Counted from the stretch's first letter, positions 22,900 through 34,700 are shown. The stretch is DNA of 64,000 bases from Anthoceros angustus (GCA_010909165.1 MU008170.1:248001-312000); one strand, 5' to 3'. The notes: generated by a model from the letters alone, not told the origin. Translations and numbers: made by a program.

Positions 22900-23599
22900 T
22901 CAGATAGGAAGACTAGGTTACAGCTAGTATCTTGAAGATGGGTGCCACTTAAATAGCCAAGCTCTGCCGCTGCCACTCCGCGAAGATAGATGCTTTGTTG
23001 CGTATCCTATACCTTGCTTGACAGAAGCAATAATATGTGTCTCATTATGAGGAAAGCAATAAAATGGTGGAGGAACACATAAAAAAGAGATAGCTCGAGT
23101 ATCTACTTGATGTCCTACAATACCCTCTGATTGGGCTCATGATGATATTGAGCAAAGGTCGAATCCTGCTTTATGGTAAAGAGGAGGACAAGAAGCACCA
23201 CTTACATACATGTTCCCATGAATAGCCTGCATACAAAGGCTTGCAAGGCGCTTCACACGGTGCTCCACTCTGGTCCTATCAGTCGGACAACAATCGTTTG
23301 TTAAAATAGCTTGAACACTTCCTGCAACATGGAAATCCATTGTGGCGGTAGACCAATCGAATGAGTTGGGAAACATATGCAAACGCTCCTTCAATTGGCA
23401 TCAGAGGGAGGAAAGAAGATGTGCTTAACCAGTGCAACAAGCCTGCGATGCACACATCCACATGTTAGGAGCCCTTGACACTTTGATCACGGCAATGATG
23501 CAAGCAACCCATAATAGGCAGAGCACCCTGCCTTGGTAAGCCATGATGTTTATGCTGCGCTCCGTCATGTGGAAATGCTTAGTATTCATGGGAGGAAGC

Positions 23600-24060
23600 A
23601 TGGGGGGGGCACCTCGCCGGGACGCCGGACGCTGCTCCAAGTAGCCAGGACGCCAGATGTTAGCTACTCCACGGAGCCAGGGCGCCGGATGATGATCTAG
23701 CAAGAATGCCGGATCCTTCCTCATGCAGTCGGACACCAGATGCTTATCCAACAAGAACGTCACATCCTTCTCCACGCAGCCAGGACGCCGGATCCTACTC
23801 CACGCTATGGGGACGCCGGATCCTACTCCACGCTATGGGGATGCCGAATTCTGCTCTAGTTGCCATCTGCCCTAGCCACCATCTTGAAGATCTGCCTCCA
23901 AATCTTCCATAGTCAGGGTGCCCTCCAAATCTTCCTCCTCGGCCCACTACCCTAGCTGCCAAATCGGAGGTAAGCCTCCAAAACTTCCGTAGTGGGGATG
24001 CCCTCCAAATCATCCATAGCGGGGGTGCCCTCCAAATCTTCTTCCTCCGCCATCTGCCCT
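23600..24060. repeat. Degenerate minisatellites (about 28-32 bp and about 60-130 bp)
   Basis: 23,610-23,860 holds about nine diverged copies of a unit built on GACGCCGGATCCTACTCCAC; the last two full copies are nearly identical. 23,885-24,060 repeats a unit with GCCCTCCAAATCTTCC and CCATAG. No frame is conserved. Confidence 0.75.
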
Positions 24061-24269
24061 AGCCGCCATCACCCAGAGCATGCCGGAGCCACCACCATCA
24101 CCACTTCTAGCGCGGGGCTATGATCTTCCCTCTGGCACCGAATTGCCATTTGAATTAACCTAATTCGGTTAGATGCATGTTTGCCATTGATTGGCTTTGG
24201 TTGTAGTTGTGGACAGCGGAACTCAACCCTAAGTCCACAATCGAAGACTTTAGGCAACTTCAGGTAAGG

Positions 24270-24360
24270 AGCTTAGTCGCTCCTTTTCATCTTGACCTCC
24301 GGGGTCCACCTTCGTTGTCCCCTGCTGGATGGGGTTTTTCCCATCGTTTTTTCCCTCAAT
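24270..24360 (+). mobile_element. LINE 3' UTR remnant
   Basis: Matches the tail of the 11.8-13.7 kb LINE: TTAGTCGCTCCTTTT, TGGATGGG and CATC(A/G)TTTTTTCCCT occur in the same order and spacing at 13,668-13,760. Only the extreme 3' end is present, as expected for a short LINE insertion. Confidence 0.72.
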
Positions 24361-25256
24361 TGGACTCTAGGTATGGGATGTCAAATATGAAATATATATG
24401 TACATACAAAGACCACAATACATAAGATTGTGAACTTTGAACTCCCAGCCATGGACATGTCAAAAATATATTATTGATAAATCTAATAAAATAAAATATT
24501 TTAATTAGGTATATATATTAAATCCAATATTATTCCAGCCGTAAAACTCAACTTGTAAATTGATGACCCACATTTACAACTTAATCCATGGCATGTATTT
24601 TACAATAGAGGTGTTATAATGCAAATTATCCATAATATTTTAATCTGAAAAAAATATTGTAAAGCAGCCAACAATATTTACGGCTCCCATACGATCATTA
24701 GGTTTATGAAGTAGGTTATAAAGTAATTCGATATAATAATAGAATCCTTAAATTCCAGCTTTAAAATAGGTTGAATGCTTTATAACAACTGCTTCGACCT
24801 ACGCATTTACAGGAAAATGTACAAGGTAGTATCAGTATTTTTCTTTTTAAATAAAACATAATTTTAAAACATAATTTATAACACATGTAATTTACAACAC
24901 CGTGTACAAGGGACAAATATTACTATGTTGTAAAAACAAATATCAGCGGAAACAATAGACCCCATAAAAGCAAAATAACAACTTAAAAGTAATATGAAAT
25001 TTTAAAATATTAAATGTTTTAAAAAAATTCATTATGAAATAACCATCAGAACCTCCAAGCCATCTTTGTAACAAGGTATAGTCACGTTGTAAATAACCGT
25101 TTGGGTTTTAGCCAAAAGAATTCCAAATGAGCCCGTTGTAAAACTTGTTTCGGCCCAATTTGAGCTAGGGCTTGGTTTTGAAGCTTGTAAATGCGCCTCT
25201 ATTTAGGCTGGGAAGAAACGCGACTGAGCCTCCTTCCGAAGTTTGAAACTGGAGGA

Positions 25257-26679
25257 ATGGAGGTCGCAGGATGGCTGGGCGCGTTGGGCTCCATTCTTTT
25301 CTTCGGATCTTACGGTGGGTGCGGTTGTCTTGCTTCAGAGCGTGGTGAATGGGCAAGGCCGTAATTGGTGTCGTCTGTGTGCTGGTAGCTGTGCCCATCC
25401 GGATGCCGTCGGCTATGGCAGCGCCCTTGGACCCGGTGGTATTCCAAGCCTACAAGTCCCTGGCCTGCTTCTCCACGTCCTGGCTGGTGCTGCTGTATGT
25501 GGTACGTGCCATGGCTTCCTGGCAGCGAAGACGATTGCGAAGCAGGGCTGGCATTATGTGCTGACGGATGCCTTGAGCCTGTGCCCGTGCAGCCTCTCAA
25601 GTTCACGTGGTGGGGCATGGTGGGAGCCGGGCTGTGGGTGGTGACGGGGGTGGGAGCCATCATGGGGGTGCGGCTGGCGGGGATAGGCACGGCGCAGTCT
25701 CTATGGAGCGGCCTCAGCAGTAGGGTCAGAACCACCAGGCCGGCCTGAGTTGCTGCAGCCAGGAGCTCGGGGTTAGGGCCGGGGAATGGCGGGGTGTGGG
25801 AATGCGCTAACAGGGTGTGTGAATTGGGGTGGTGCAGTTTTCGTGTCCTATGTCTGGGGAGCGTATGTGTTCGGGGAGCCGGTGAAGAATCCCGGGTTGG
25901 CGTTCCTGGCGCTTGGGGTGATGGCAGCGGGGATGGTGGGGGTGGGCAGGGCTGCTGCTGGGGAGTGGGGCTCCTCCGAGGAGGGCTGGAGCGCCCTGCC
26001 GCCCTCTCCCAAGACCAGCGGACGATGGCTCTCAGGCAAGCGTTGCTTCTACTCCAACAGCTTCACCAAAGGCGTCTTGTGCGCCATTCTTGTGGGTCTG
26101 CTTAATGGCAGTTTCCTGGTGCCTCTGCAGTTCGCCAACAAGGTGCAGCATTTGATATACCAGCGTCCTTGGCCTGCTCGTTGTGAGAAGGAAGCGTGAC
26201 TAGGCGTCTGTGGCGCAGGATGTGGTTGGGGTAGAGTACCTTGTGTCATTTGGAGTTGGAGCCATGGTGCTCACCACGGTGGTTTTGGGGATCTACTTCG
26301 CCGTATTGAGTTTCCTCGGCCTGCCGCTGCCGGCATTTCGGCTGGGAAGCGGGGCTGCCCCTGCTATTGCAACTGGGTTGATGTGGAGCGCTGGAAATTT
26401 TTGCAGGTGAGTCCATTCATCCCCCTTGTTCTTCTTCTGTCCACAGCTTGCCGCAGCTGGTGCTGAGAGTGCTGGCCTGGTTGCAGCATCTATGCAACCA
26501 CAGGGCTCGGTCTGTCTCTGGGATGGCCCTTGGTGCAGTGTCAGCTGCTTGTCAGTGCAAGCTGGGCTGTTTTCTTTTTCAAGGAAGTGCAGGGTAAGAA
26601 AGCAGCTGCGACGCTCTTGGTTTCTTCTGCCGTGGTGTTGTTAGGAGCTGTCATGTTGTCCCAGTTTGGTACAATTTGA
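25257..26679 (+). CDS. TMEM144-like multi-pass membrane protein, 6 exons
   Basis: Member of the TMEM144 family (drug/metabolite-transporter fold; substrate unknown). Exons: 25257-25314, 25389-25501, 25593-25719, 25838-26142, 26219-26406, 26487-26679; GT-AG with consistent phases (0/1, 1/0, 0/1, 1/0, 0/2), total 984 nt, 327 aa, close to human TMEM144 (about 345). Conserved parts: GSILFFGSYAVPIRMPSA, DPVVFQAYKSLACFSTSWLV, AGIGTAQSLWSGLSIFVSY, VWGAYVFGEPV, GLLNGSFLVPLQFANK, VEYLVSFGVGAM, GLMWSAGNFCSIYATTGLG and a C-terminal KEVQGKKAAATLLVSSAV; about ten hydrophobic segments are visible. A charged loop lies between segments 5 and 6. Start ATG 25257 has no better alternative, but it and the next five codons fall within LINE-like sequence. 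Convergent with the farnesyltransferase gene, stops 240 bp apart. Confidence 0.93.
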
Positions 26680-26710
26680 TGTTTCTTTTGAATTTTTACA
26701 GAAAACATAA

Positions 26711-26873
26711 ATTAAATATCACCCGATTTTTGGCGAAGCTTACTTCTCCGCCAAGCCCAACACCTCTTACCCGTATGGCATCTAGCTTTCCTAGTCTCTG
26801 ACACAAGCTAGAAGCAAGCTCTGAACATGACGCCGGCTGCGTTCCATCTATATCGTCAAGGAGCCAAACCTTA
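26711..26873 (-). pseudogene. Duplicated 3' end of the farnesyltransferase-alpha last exon
   Basis: Parallels 26,918-27,066 with an offset of 207 bp. It still reads [20 protein letters not shown] but is frameshifted at the conserved YWAWRR site (here RGVGLGGE). It sits between the two convergent stop codons, so it may be part of a 3' UTR. Confidence 0.85.
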
Positions 26874-26918
26874 AATGTCACCCAAACGAACCCTTAAATG
26901 TCTTCACCCTAATAACCC

Positions 26919-28345
26919 TTAAATATCACCTAATTTCTGGGGAAGCTTACTTCTCCGCCAAGCCCAATATCTTGCCCTTATGGCGTCTAACGTTTCTAGT
27001 CGCTGACACAAGCTAGAAGCAAGCTCTGACGGTGAGGCCGCCTGCGTTCCATCTACAGCTTCAAGGAGGTCCTTGTGGCTGCTCAGAGTAGGATGGAACC
27101 CGAGCTCAAGGAGATCAATAACAAAGGATAATGCGTGTACGCAGTTGCGATCCATCGCAAGGACATCTGTGCATAAATTGCTTATAGTGGACTCCTTCAC
27201 CATACCCAATTTGTCATCTCGAAAAAGGCCTCTTAAATATCTCCAGGGACTCTCGTTGGAGTCTCCAGCACTTGCTCCACCTCGTATCACCTTGTCACAA
27301 TATCGCATCTCAGACTGTCGTGCAGCTGCTAAACCTCCTGATAACGGGCTTTTGGTGATGACGAAGTAGCGCTGCAAGAGGAGACTGGAAAGTCAATAGT
27401 CGGACACCGGAGTAGCGTGCCACATACCACATATGAAGGATGCTTTCTAGATTTCAGAAGGACACACAACCTGGTTCCATGCTGAGTTATTAAATGCATC
27501 CTCACTTAGCAGCCGGTCGCAAAAGTCGAGCTCCCATTCCCAGCCACCAAACTCTGTTAAAGTCCACTGTTACCCGGGACGACACTAGTTATAAGACTTC
27601 AGTGAGAGGCTTTATGCACATCGCAAAACCTGCCAACAAACTGACCTGACGGTGACACCAGGCATGATAGTTTTTAGAATCCTCTTCAAGGACAGCTTCC
27701 GTGAGCTCCATTTCTACTGCTACACATCCAGCACCTATTTTTGTAGCAACCCAACGCCTGTGGTTCCTGCACAGGGTCAGCATGAACGGATGAGCACCAT
27801 GTCCACTGAAGGACATATCAACAAGCAGGAACCAGATAACCTGGTAAAAGGCAGCGTGAAACTACACTGACCATATTTGGTAGTTCTTAGTGTTTTCCCG
27901 TGTCACACTCTCAAGATAGGCTAGCTCCGTCTCAAGGTCAGTTTTCAGGGCCTCAAGAACAAGCCTCCGAAAGTACCATACCTATGGAGACATTCGGTAA
28001 GCTTCAGTTACAGAGGACAGTTACACCAGAGCACCATAGACAGGCCAGTTGAACACACCAATTTTCTCCTAACATGTGGAGGAGCATCCAGTAATATCAG
28101 CGTACCGTGTGATTTGCAGCATCCACGGATATGACTTCAGCCGTAAGACGAAGCGCTCGTTCACTCCTCTCATCCTTGTTGAGGATAGCACGAAAATAGT
28201 CCATCACCTCCCTGAACTTGGTAGAGTGAGCAATGGGCACAACTGGATTGGGCCCATCATCTTGAGGAATAGGAGTCACATCAGCCCAATCTGGCCGGTC
28301 TCTGAAGCTCACAAATTCGGGGCTACTTCCATCACTCGGGTTCAT
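26919..28345 (-). CDS. FTA: Protein farnesyl/geranylgeranyltransferase I alpha subunit, 5 exons
   Basis: Shared alpha subunit of the CaaX prenyltransferases, cytosolic; pairs with a beta subunit to prenylate C-terminal cysteines. Exons: 28106-28345, 27872-27981, 27646-27766, 27471-27566, 26919-27371; phases 0, 2, 0, 0; 1,020 nt, 339 aa (Arabidopsis 326). Visible: [20 protein letters not shown], typical of FTA N-termini; helix-pair PFTA repeats [82 protein letters not shown]; and a C-terminal RYWAWRRSK. No frameshift or missing repeat. The last exon is long and intronless. A partial copy of its 3' end lies just downstream. Confidence 0.95.
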
Positions 28346-28789
28346 GCTGGAGTTACCACCGATTCATCATCCGTCTTCCGCCAGGTGCGCAAACACAGAC
28401 TAGACCCGAAGCCGCAGCTTGACAGCTGGAAGCTGGACGAGGCGGGCTGCTGCTACAGCTGGCCCTGCACGGCAACCTCGTTTTTGCAAGGCTAACCTAC
28501 CAAAATGGTGCTAGCATAAATCAAAGCAGAAAGTTGGATAACGTAACATAGAAAACCTAGGAATGGTGGCTCTTCCCAGCGATTGGCCGAGCTGAACCAC
28601 ATAATAGAGGCATCTCGGTTGTCCCCAGTGAGACGGACTCTGTGAATTCACCAGCACCGATTGTCCACTTTATTCCGAATGTGTCCTACCAATCTGTACC
28701 AAATCCTTGCTGGGTTAAACCCAATCGAAGGCATACGTAACAAGCAATCACCCCAAGGCACCCCGATGCTTTTCTAGCGAAGATCTAAG
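28346..28789. other. FTA upstream region
   Basis: Should contain the promoter and 5' UTR of the minus-strand FTA gene. No clear core elements and no other gene. Confidence 0.4.
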
Positions 28790-29480
28790 GAGCTCAGCTC
28801 AATTTGATCAACACGTTGTCCAAGTGTGGCAGCCAAGAGGACGGTCACAGCGTGTTTGACCGACTACATCATAAAAGGATGTCGTGACATGGAGTGTTGA
28901 GATAGTAGGAGATCCCCAGGGAGGCAGGGGTGAGGAAGCTCATCCTCTTGGTGTTGAGAGGAGAAGGCATCTCCCCACCCAATTCTGTGCAGGCATGTGT
29001 AACAACAGACCAGCTTCAGGCTCGTGCCTGATGCTGGTCTGTTGTTGGCAACAGTTTTTTAAAGATGCGTATAAGTGGAGCAGCTTCCAGCTTGCAAGAG
29101 TGTGTTCGACAGGCTTTGTCGGGGAGACGTGGTGACATAGACCACTGTCATGGCACGATATTCCCAGCAGGGCACGGATCAGGAAGCACTGTGTCACAAC
29201 GCTGTGCAAGAACATCTGTATCGAACTACTCAATCCAGTGACAATCCTGTGCTTGCTGTAGGCATATGCAATTGTGAGTTTCACGGCCCTGGAGAAAGGT
29301 AAGGAGCTCCATGCTCAGATTTTGTGTGACAAGGCCTTCAAACCAATTTGGCCGTCGCCAACAATTTGATGAACATGTACTCTAATTGCGGCAGCCTATG
29401 GCATGCTCTGTGCGAATTTGACAAGCTCCATGCAGTTCAGCTTCATGCGTCCCTTCCTTCAGGTTGCATGCATCTACACC
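28790..29480 (+). pseudogene. Decayed PLS-type pentatricopeptide repeat gene
   Basis: Separated fragments of plant PPR repeats: LINTLSKCGSQEDGHSVFD at about 28,806; a second at about 29,068-29,130 (SLQLARVCSTGFVGE in a shifted frame); GKELHAQIL near 29,300; and VANNLMNMYSNCGSLWHAL near 29,350-29,405. These match the consensus ...LI.MYSKCG...A..VFD..., and GK.LHA is typical of PLS-class RNA-editing factors. Stops and frameshifts separate them and no start or DYW end is seen. Confidence 0.78.
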
Positions 29481-29572
29481 TCGTCTCAAAAAAGAAAAGT
29501 GGTACAACCAAATGGGAAAAAGCACGCTGAGACCTGCCCCTGCCAGAGCAGAGCAGAGCAGTGCAGTTACAC

Positions 29573-30847
29573 CTAACTAGCACCTACGGTCTCAACATTA
29601 TTGCTGACATTCTCAACCACCTGAGGCGGGGAGGAATTATCATCCACCCCGCTCTTCTGTGACCCTGTTAGCCGAGCCAGATAAACAAAGCTCGTCCCCC
29701 CAAGCACATTATTCACCGCTCTGATGACGAACACGCAGGACTTGAACAAACCGGGAGTCATAACACCAGCCAGAGCAAACTCCACCCCGTTCACCGCCTG
29801 ATACCGCAGATTGGAGCTGAGCCCCATGTGCCCGGCCCAGGTGGCCGCATTCAGAATGGTCGGCGGCGACTCGTTCTGCGGCACGAAGCTAGGATCCAAC
29901 TTCTTCCTGATATCCAGCAGCGCGTTAGAGAGCGCAGTCCCTGCCAAGCCAGCCACAAACCCGACGGCGGCAAACTGCACCCCTTTGTAGATGAAGGTCC
30001 CCGCCCTGTCAACAAAAGAGTACGCCCCAGGCTCGAACATGTGCCCGGGGGGGCACGAGGCGAAGAATCCCGGCAGCCGGGACAAGGCTGCAGCGCCAAC
30101 CAAGGATGTCGGAGCCAACATATACATCAAAGTGAAGTTCAGAATCATTCCCACCACGACAGTAGAGAAGACAAAGTCCAGCTCATCCAGCCCGAAGTTC
30201 GGTCGTGAGGCCATGTCTCCCAGCACGCAAGCTCCCACTCCAATCACCTCCTCCGTCAGCACCTTGAAGGGAAACTGCGGATCCGCCTTCACCCGCTCCC
30301 TCCACCCCCGCAAAAGCGCGGCAAAAATCCCGCCATCCTCCCGCTGCCCGTCCCCGTCGGCCCCGGCCGCGGCCGTTCCAGTCCCCCGCCGCCGCCGCCA
30401 CCGCCTCCCTGAGCCCGCCGAGCCTGTTCCCGCCGTCCTCCTGCAGGCCGAGGGCCTCCCCGCCGCTGCCCCGAGGCTGCCGGAGGCGGCGCTCCTGGCC
30501 ACCAGGTTCCGTGCGTGCTGCCTCAAATCCATCACACATCCGGGGTTCCCCAAGCCCGCCGTCCTGAGCTCCGCCCCGTCGGCCGCCGCCATCACCACAA
30601 TTCTCTTGCACACCGCTGCGGCTGCCGTCCTCCTTGCTCCAAACCCTTTCTTGGAGTCAGCAAAGAGCGGATTGAACCTGGCGCCGCCCGATCCCGCCTG
30701 CGCGCCATCCGCGCCCTCCACCACCGCCACATGCAGCTGGAAACATAGCCTTTGCGCCACAGCGGAGCCTGCCATCTCTCCAGCCCCCGTCAGCGGCAGC
30801 GCATCGAGCAGCTGAACCTCCAGATCTCGCTCTGCCACCGCAAGCAC
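29573..30847 (-). CDS. RETICULATA-like plastid membrane protein, single exon
   Basis: Belongs to the RETICULATA/RETICULATA-RELATED family (DUF3411), chloroplast-envelope proteins linked to leaf development; molecular activity unknown. Diagnostic stretch: DPQFPFKVLTEEVIGVGA, then RPNFGLDELDFVFSTVVVG, LMYMLAPTSLVGAA, and the QYRLLEG-like positions here as YQAVNGVEFALAGV. About four hydrophobic helices lie between residues 210 and 400. The N-terminal 150-180 residues are Ala/Arg/Gly-rich, compatible with a plastid transit peptide. ATG 30847 gives 424 aa; the ATG at 30775 (MAGSAVAQRLCF) gives 400 aa and looks more like a transit peptide start. Lack of introns is notable beside the intron-rich neighbours. 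The C-terminus ends ENVSNNVETVGAS. Confidence 0.88.
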   Translation of the reverse strand: MLAVAERDLEVQLLDALPLTGAGEMAGSAVAQRLCFQLHVAVVEGADGAQAGSGGARFNPLFADSKKGFGARRTAAAAVCKRIVVMAAADGAELRTAGLGNPGCVMDLRQHARNLVARSAASGSLGAAAGRPSACRRTAGTGSAGSGRRWRRRRGTGTAAAGADGDGQREDGGIFAALLRGWRERVKADPQFPFKVLTEEVIGVGACVLGDMASRPNFGLDELDFVFSTVVVGMILNFTLMYMLAPTSLVGAAALSRLPGFFASCPPGHMFEPGAYSFVDRAGTFIYKGVQFAAVGFVAGLAGTALSNALLDIRKKLDPSFVPQNESPPTILNAATWAGHMGLSSNLRYQAVNGVEFALAGVMTPGLFKSCVFVIRAVNNVLGGTSFVYLARLTGSQKSGVDDNSSPPQVVENVSNNVETVGAS

Positions 30848-31224
30848 AGCTCCCGGCCCCGGCAGCGACAGGAATCACACACACGATGCCGGGAGCAACC
30901 GCATGCAGCGACCGAGCGCGATCCAAGACACAAACAGAAATGGCGGGAGCAGGGCTGGAAAGGCGCTGCTACATGTAGTCTGGAAAAAATGGACAGCTTC
31001 ACTGGAAGTCTGACACCCCTCGACCAGGCTGCCGGGCCTGGAGGCCTGGATCCGAGGCCGCTAACATAAATGCAGGTCAGGCGGCGTTTGTCTCGCTCTT
31101 TGGACGGGGAGTACAGACATCCGGAACACTTCCAAGGTGCAATCACAAATTCAAAGAGCGGTGAAATAAGGTGAAGAGTTAAAAGAGAAAAAAAAGCTAA
31201 TTAGTAGCTGCCCTTTTGATAAGA
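30848..31224. other. Upstream region of the RETICULATA-like gene
   Basis: Promoter/5' UTR side of the minus-strand gene; no clear TATA box. 31,085-31,157 is about 80% identical to 35,646-35,715 beyond the far end of the gypsy element. Confidence 0.4.
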
Positions 31225-31714
31225 TGCATGTGTTACATCCTTAGGCAATCTCTATTAGAGAGGAATTGCTGGAGCCACTAATGAAGAGCTGCCTAGAGAG
31301 GATTCTTAGTAATCAGTGGTCTGCAAGAATCCCCTGAGTTAGTAGCTGGTTGAGCCGAGCCTGCGGGATATATAAGGGCTAGAGAGAGCCTAGCACCCAT
31401 CAGTTCATGGTGTGCTGCAAGCTTTATGTTGAAAGAGCTATGTGTGAATAAAGAGCAGAATCTCAAGGAAGTGGTTGTGAATAAAGAGCAAAATCTCGAG
31501 GAGGTGGTTGTGAATAAAGAGTAGAATCTCGAGGAGGTGGTTGTGAGTCGTTAGTTGACGGCGAGTTACTTGAAGCCTAGTGCTGCGTCGTGAGATCGAG
31601 AACAGTGAAAGTTGTGCAAATCTCTATGTGGAGTGAATTGGCGAGGTTCTAAACCGTTGGGAAGCCTGTATTTGCCGCTTCCTCACTGGCTATGTAGTGA
31701 GCGGTGTTGGTTTC
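31225..31714 (+). repeat. 5' LTR of gypsy element with three 33-bp repeats
   Basis: Start inferred near TGTTACATCC; end set by the primer-binding site. TATA-like GATATATAAGG at about 31,368. Three tandem 33-bp units, GTGAATAAAGAGCAGAATCT plus TCGAGGAGGTGGTT-like tail, occupy 31,444-31,542. Aligns with the 3' LTR through CTACAAGAATCCC(C/T)TGAG, GCCTGCGGGATATATAA, TAGTGCTGCGTCGTGAGAT and TTGCCGCTTCCT. Confidence 0.75.
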
Positions 31715-31725
31715 TGGTATCAGAG
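31715..31725 (+). other. Primer-binding site (initiator tRNA-Met type)
   Basis: TGGTATCAGAG directly after the 5' LTR matches the common plant tRNA-iMet 3'-end complement that primes minus-strand synthesis. Confidence 0.85.
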
Positions 31726-34700
31726 GTCCATCCCATCGAGTGACTAGAGAGTGCACAAGATGGTCAATGAGAAGCGCATCCAAGAAGATGCTCAAGAAAC
31801 GTCCTGCCCATTATCCACCTTAACTGCCTAAAGAAATGAGGACTTCCAGAAAAAAGACGAAGCAGAATGCGGAGCCCACAGCTCAACAAGATGAAGATAG
31901 GAAAGAACAAAATAGAGAGATCTATCCAGCAAATGCTACAGGAATCTTCAAAGTGCCACCCAAGTCGAGCATGAAACTTACTCTACCAAATAAGGTTATG
32001 CCTTGGTCTGATGGCGGAGTTATGGTGCTAATGTTACCTAGGGTAACCAAGCACATACAATCACAGACTAGACATCTTTTAAAGAAGCCCTCAAGAAGCA
32101 ATTCCAGCCTGCGACTGCTTCGCGTTTGAGTCAGTAGTAGCTTGATAATATCAGGCAAATAAGTACTGTCAAGATTATGTCAGTACCTTTCGTGATGCTA
32201 GAATGCATTGCACTGCCATGGGTGAGGATGACAAGTTGCACCGCATTATGGCTGGTTTGAAAGATTGGACTGTCAACAGTATACTCCTACAACATTAGTA
32301 GAAGCACTCATAGCTGCAGATGTCATCCTAGACACATTCCATTCAAGTACATCCAACTCCTCCAAAAGATTTCGAGGTAATGCCCGTGGTTGGTATGCCA
32401 GACTAAAGGAAGCTCTAGTAGTGCAGGCAGAGGAGTTGGCAAGGATACTAGCAAAAATGAAGTTGCAGGATACAATCCAAGAGCAAATTTTCCCGGAAGA
32501 ATCCGAGGAGCACGTAGAGGCTGCGAAGCTTAAGCTTAGAGAACAGTCACAATGGGATCTCGGAAAGGATCCTACTACTCTTGTGGAGAGCCGAAACATT
32601 GTGCAAATGAACGAATGCTAACTCTCGATGTAGTAGAAGGAGATCCACAGCCCCAAAGACTAAGGATCGCAGAAGTGGCTGGATCCGAGGATCTTAAGTG
32701 ATGGGATCAACCACATGTCGCAAAGGCTACATGTAGCGAGTCTCAGAGTGCCATGAACGGCCTTATTCAAAGGGCGGGGGTGGAGAGCTTATGTATAGAC
32801 ATGGATGTCTAAATGGAGTAGAAGTCGCGAGGATGTTGCTTGACTTAGGAGCAACACATAATTTCATTTCTCCTAGCAAGGCGAGCAAGCTTAGTTTGAC
32901 ATGGGCTAGTACATCTGAGCCATGTGGGCTGAAACAAGCTAAAGGAATGCTACGATACATAGGTGAATTGCAGGAAATGCCTTTGCAGATAGGGAATTGG
33001 AAATGAGCAGTTGTAGACATGGATGATCATGAAATCATCTTGGGCTTAGAATGGATGAAGTTCAATAAGGTATGTGTGAACATGGACTCATACACCATAC
33101 AGATCTTAGGAGATGAAGAGCACAAAGTGAGTTGTGTAGTTCTCAAGCAAGGGCTTGGAGACAGCATTGAAGATATCATCTCTCAGATTGAGCTCAAGCG
33201 TTGTGTAAAGGATGGAGAGGAACTCTTTTTACTTGTGTTGCAATGGCTAGAGGATGGTCTTGAGATGGAGTCTCAAGAGCAGCCAAAGATTCCAAGGGAA
33301 GTGCAGCTAGGCTGTCTTAGATCCTTCTTTACCTCCTAGAGTTGTGGATCATTAGATTGATCTAAAGCTAAGAAGTAAATCGTCTTGAAGAGCACCGTAT
33401 AGATTGTCGTAGGATGACCTGCAAGAGCTGAAGAGACAGATGTCTAACCTGCTAGCCAAGGGCTATGTAAGAATCTCAAAGTCCTCATATGGTGCGCCGA
33501 TGTTGTTCATACGCAAGAAGAATGGAGGATTGAGATCATGCTTAAATTATAGAGCACTCAATCATATTAAAATGAAGAATTCATGTCCTTTGCCAAGGAT
33601 GGATGATCTGTTTGACAGATTGAGAGATGCTAAGTACTTCACCAAGTTGGATCTAATGGCCAAGGTAGTGCTGAGTTTCGTCTTCAGAAACTCGAATGTC
33701 TTCTAACATTCTTGATCCCACTTCCAAGCCTCCGCCTTCTTCAAGAGATCAGTTAATGGGGTAGCAATCTTGGCAAATATATCAGTACAAATCTTCTATA
33801 CACTCTAAAGAAAGCCTACTTGCGAGATCCATTGGTATAGGACTGGATCAATAAAGTGGAGCAACTAGGATTTAAGTTTGAAATTAGAGATGGCTTGTTG
33901 ATATTCAAGCAGAACAGGATTGTGATTCCTGGTTCTCAAGAGTTGAGAAAGAAGTTGCTTGTAGAGTGTCATGATGTGCCAAGTGGAGGTCATCGCGCGA
34001 TTGACCCAACTTATGAGAAGTTGAGAAAGTTGTTTTACTGGCCTTGAATGTAGAACCATATTATAAAGTATGTTAAGTCTTGTGTAGACTATCAGCAGGA
34101 TAAGGTAGAGCAAACAAATCCCCAGGTTTGTTGCAACCCAGGAATTGGAATTGGGACACCCAACCGTGCATATACCCCCTTGCTTATTCCAAGTGGGCCT
34201 TAGAAAAGTATATTAATAGATTTCATTATGCCATTGCCAGAATGTAATGGACGCACATCTATCATGACAATGGTTGATAGATTCAACAAGCAAGCACACT
34301 TCATCCCCACCAAGAAGCGAGTAAAAGCTTCTGAAATCACTTAGTTATTCAAAAAGCGTATCTATGTATTACATGGAGTGCCTATACAGATTGTGAGTGA
34401 CAAAGATTCCACATTCACTGCAGAATTTTGCCAATAGCTTATGAAGAGCTTAGGAGGGCAATTGTGTTTGAACACGGCGTATCACTCTAATACAGATGGA
34501 TTAATAGAGAGGGTGAACAGAATCCAAGAAGAATACTTACGAAACTATGTACAGATGGACCAGCGAGACTGGAATGATCATCTTCAAGATGTAGAGTTTT
34601 GGCAGGACTGTGTCATCCTAGTTCACCACAGACCTCATGGATTGCGGAAAATTGTTGAATTCTTGGCAAAGAGAGTAGCGCCTCTTATTTGTGGTTATGT

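Larger units (their letters stand above)
22900..25206. other. Intergenic, repeats only
   Basis: Apart from the minisatellite (23,600-24,060) and LINE tail (24,270-24,360) listed separately, nothing is recognised. 24,400-25,140 is strongly AT-rich without coding potential and leads into the 5' side of the TMEM144-like gene. Confidence 0.45.

Noticed and set aside
29991-30815. 274-codon plus-strand ORF
   Set aside because: Antisense to the RETICULATA-like gene; Ala/Pro-rich because of high GC.
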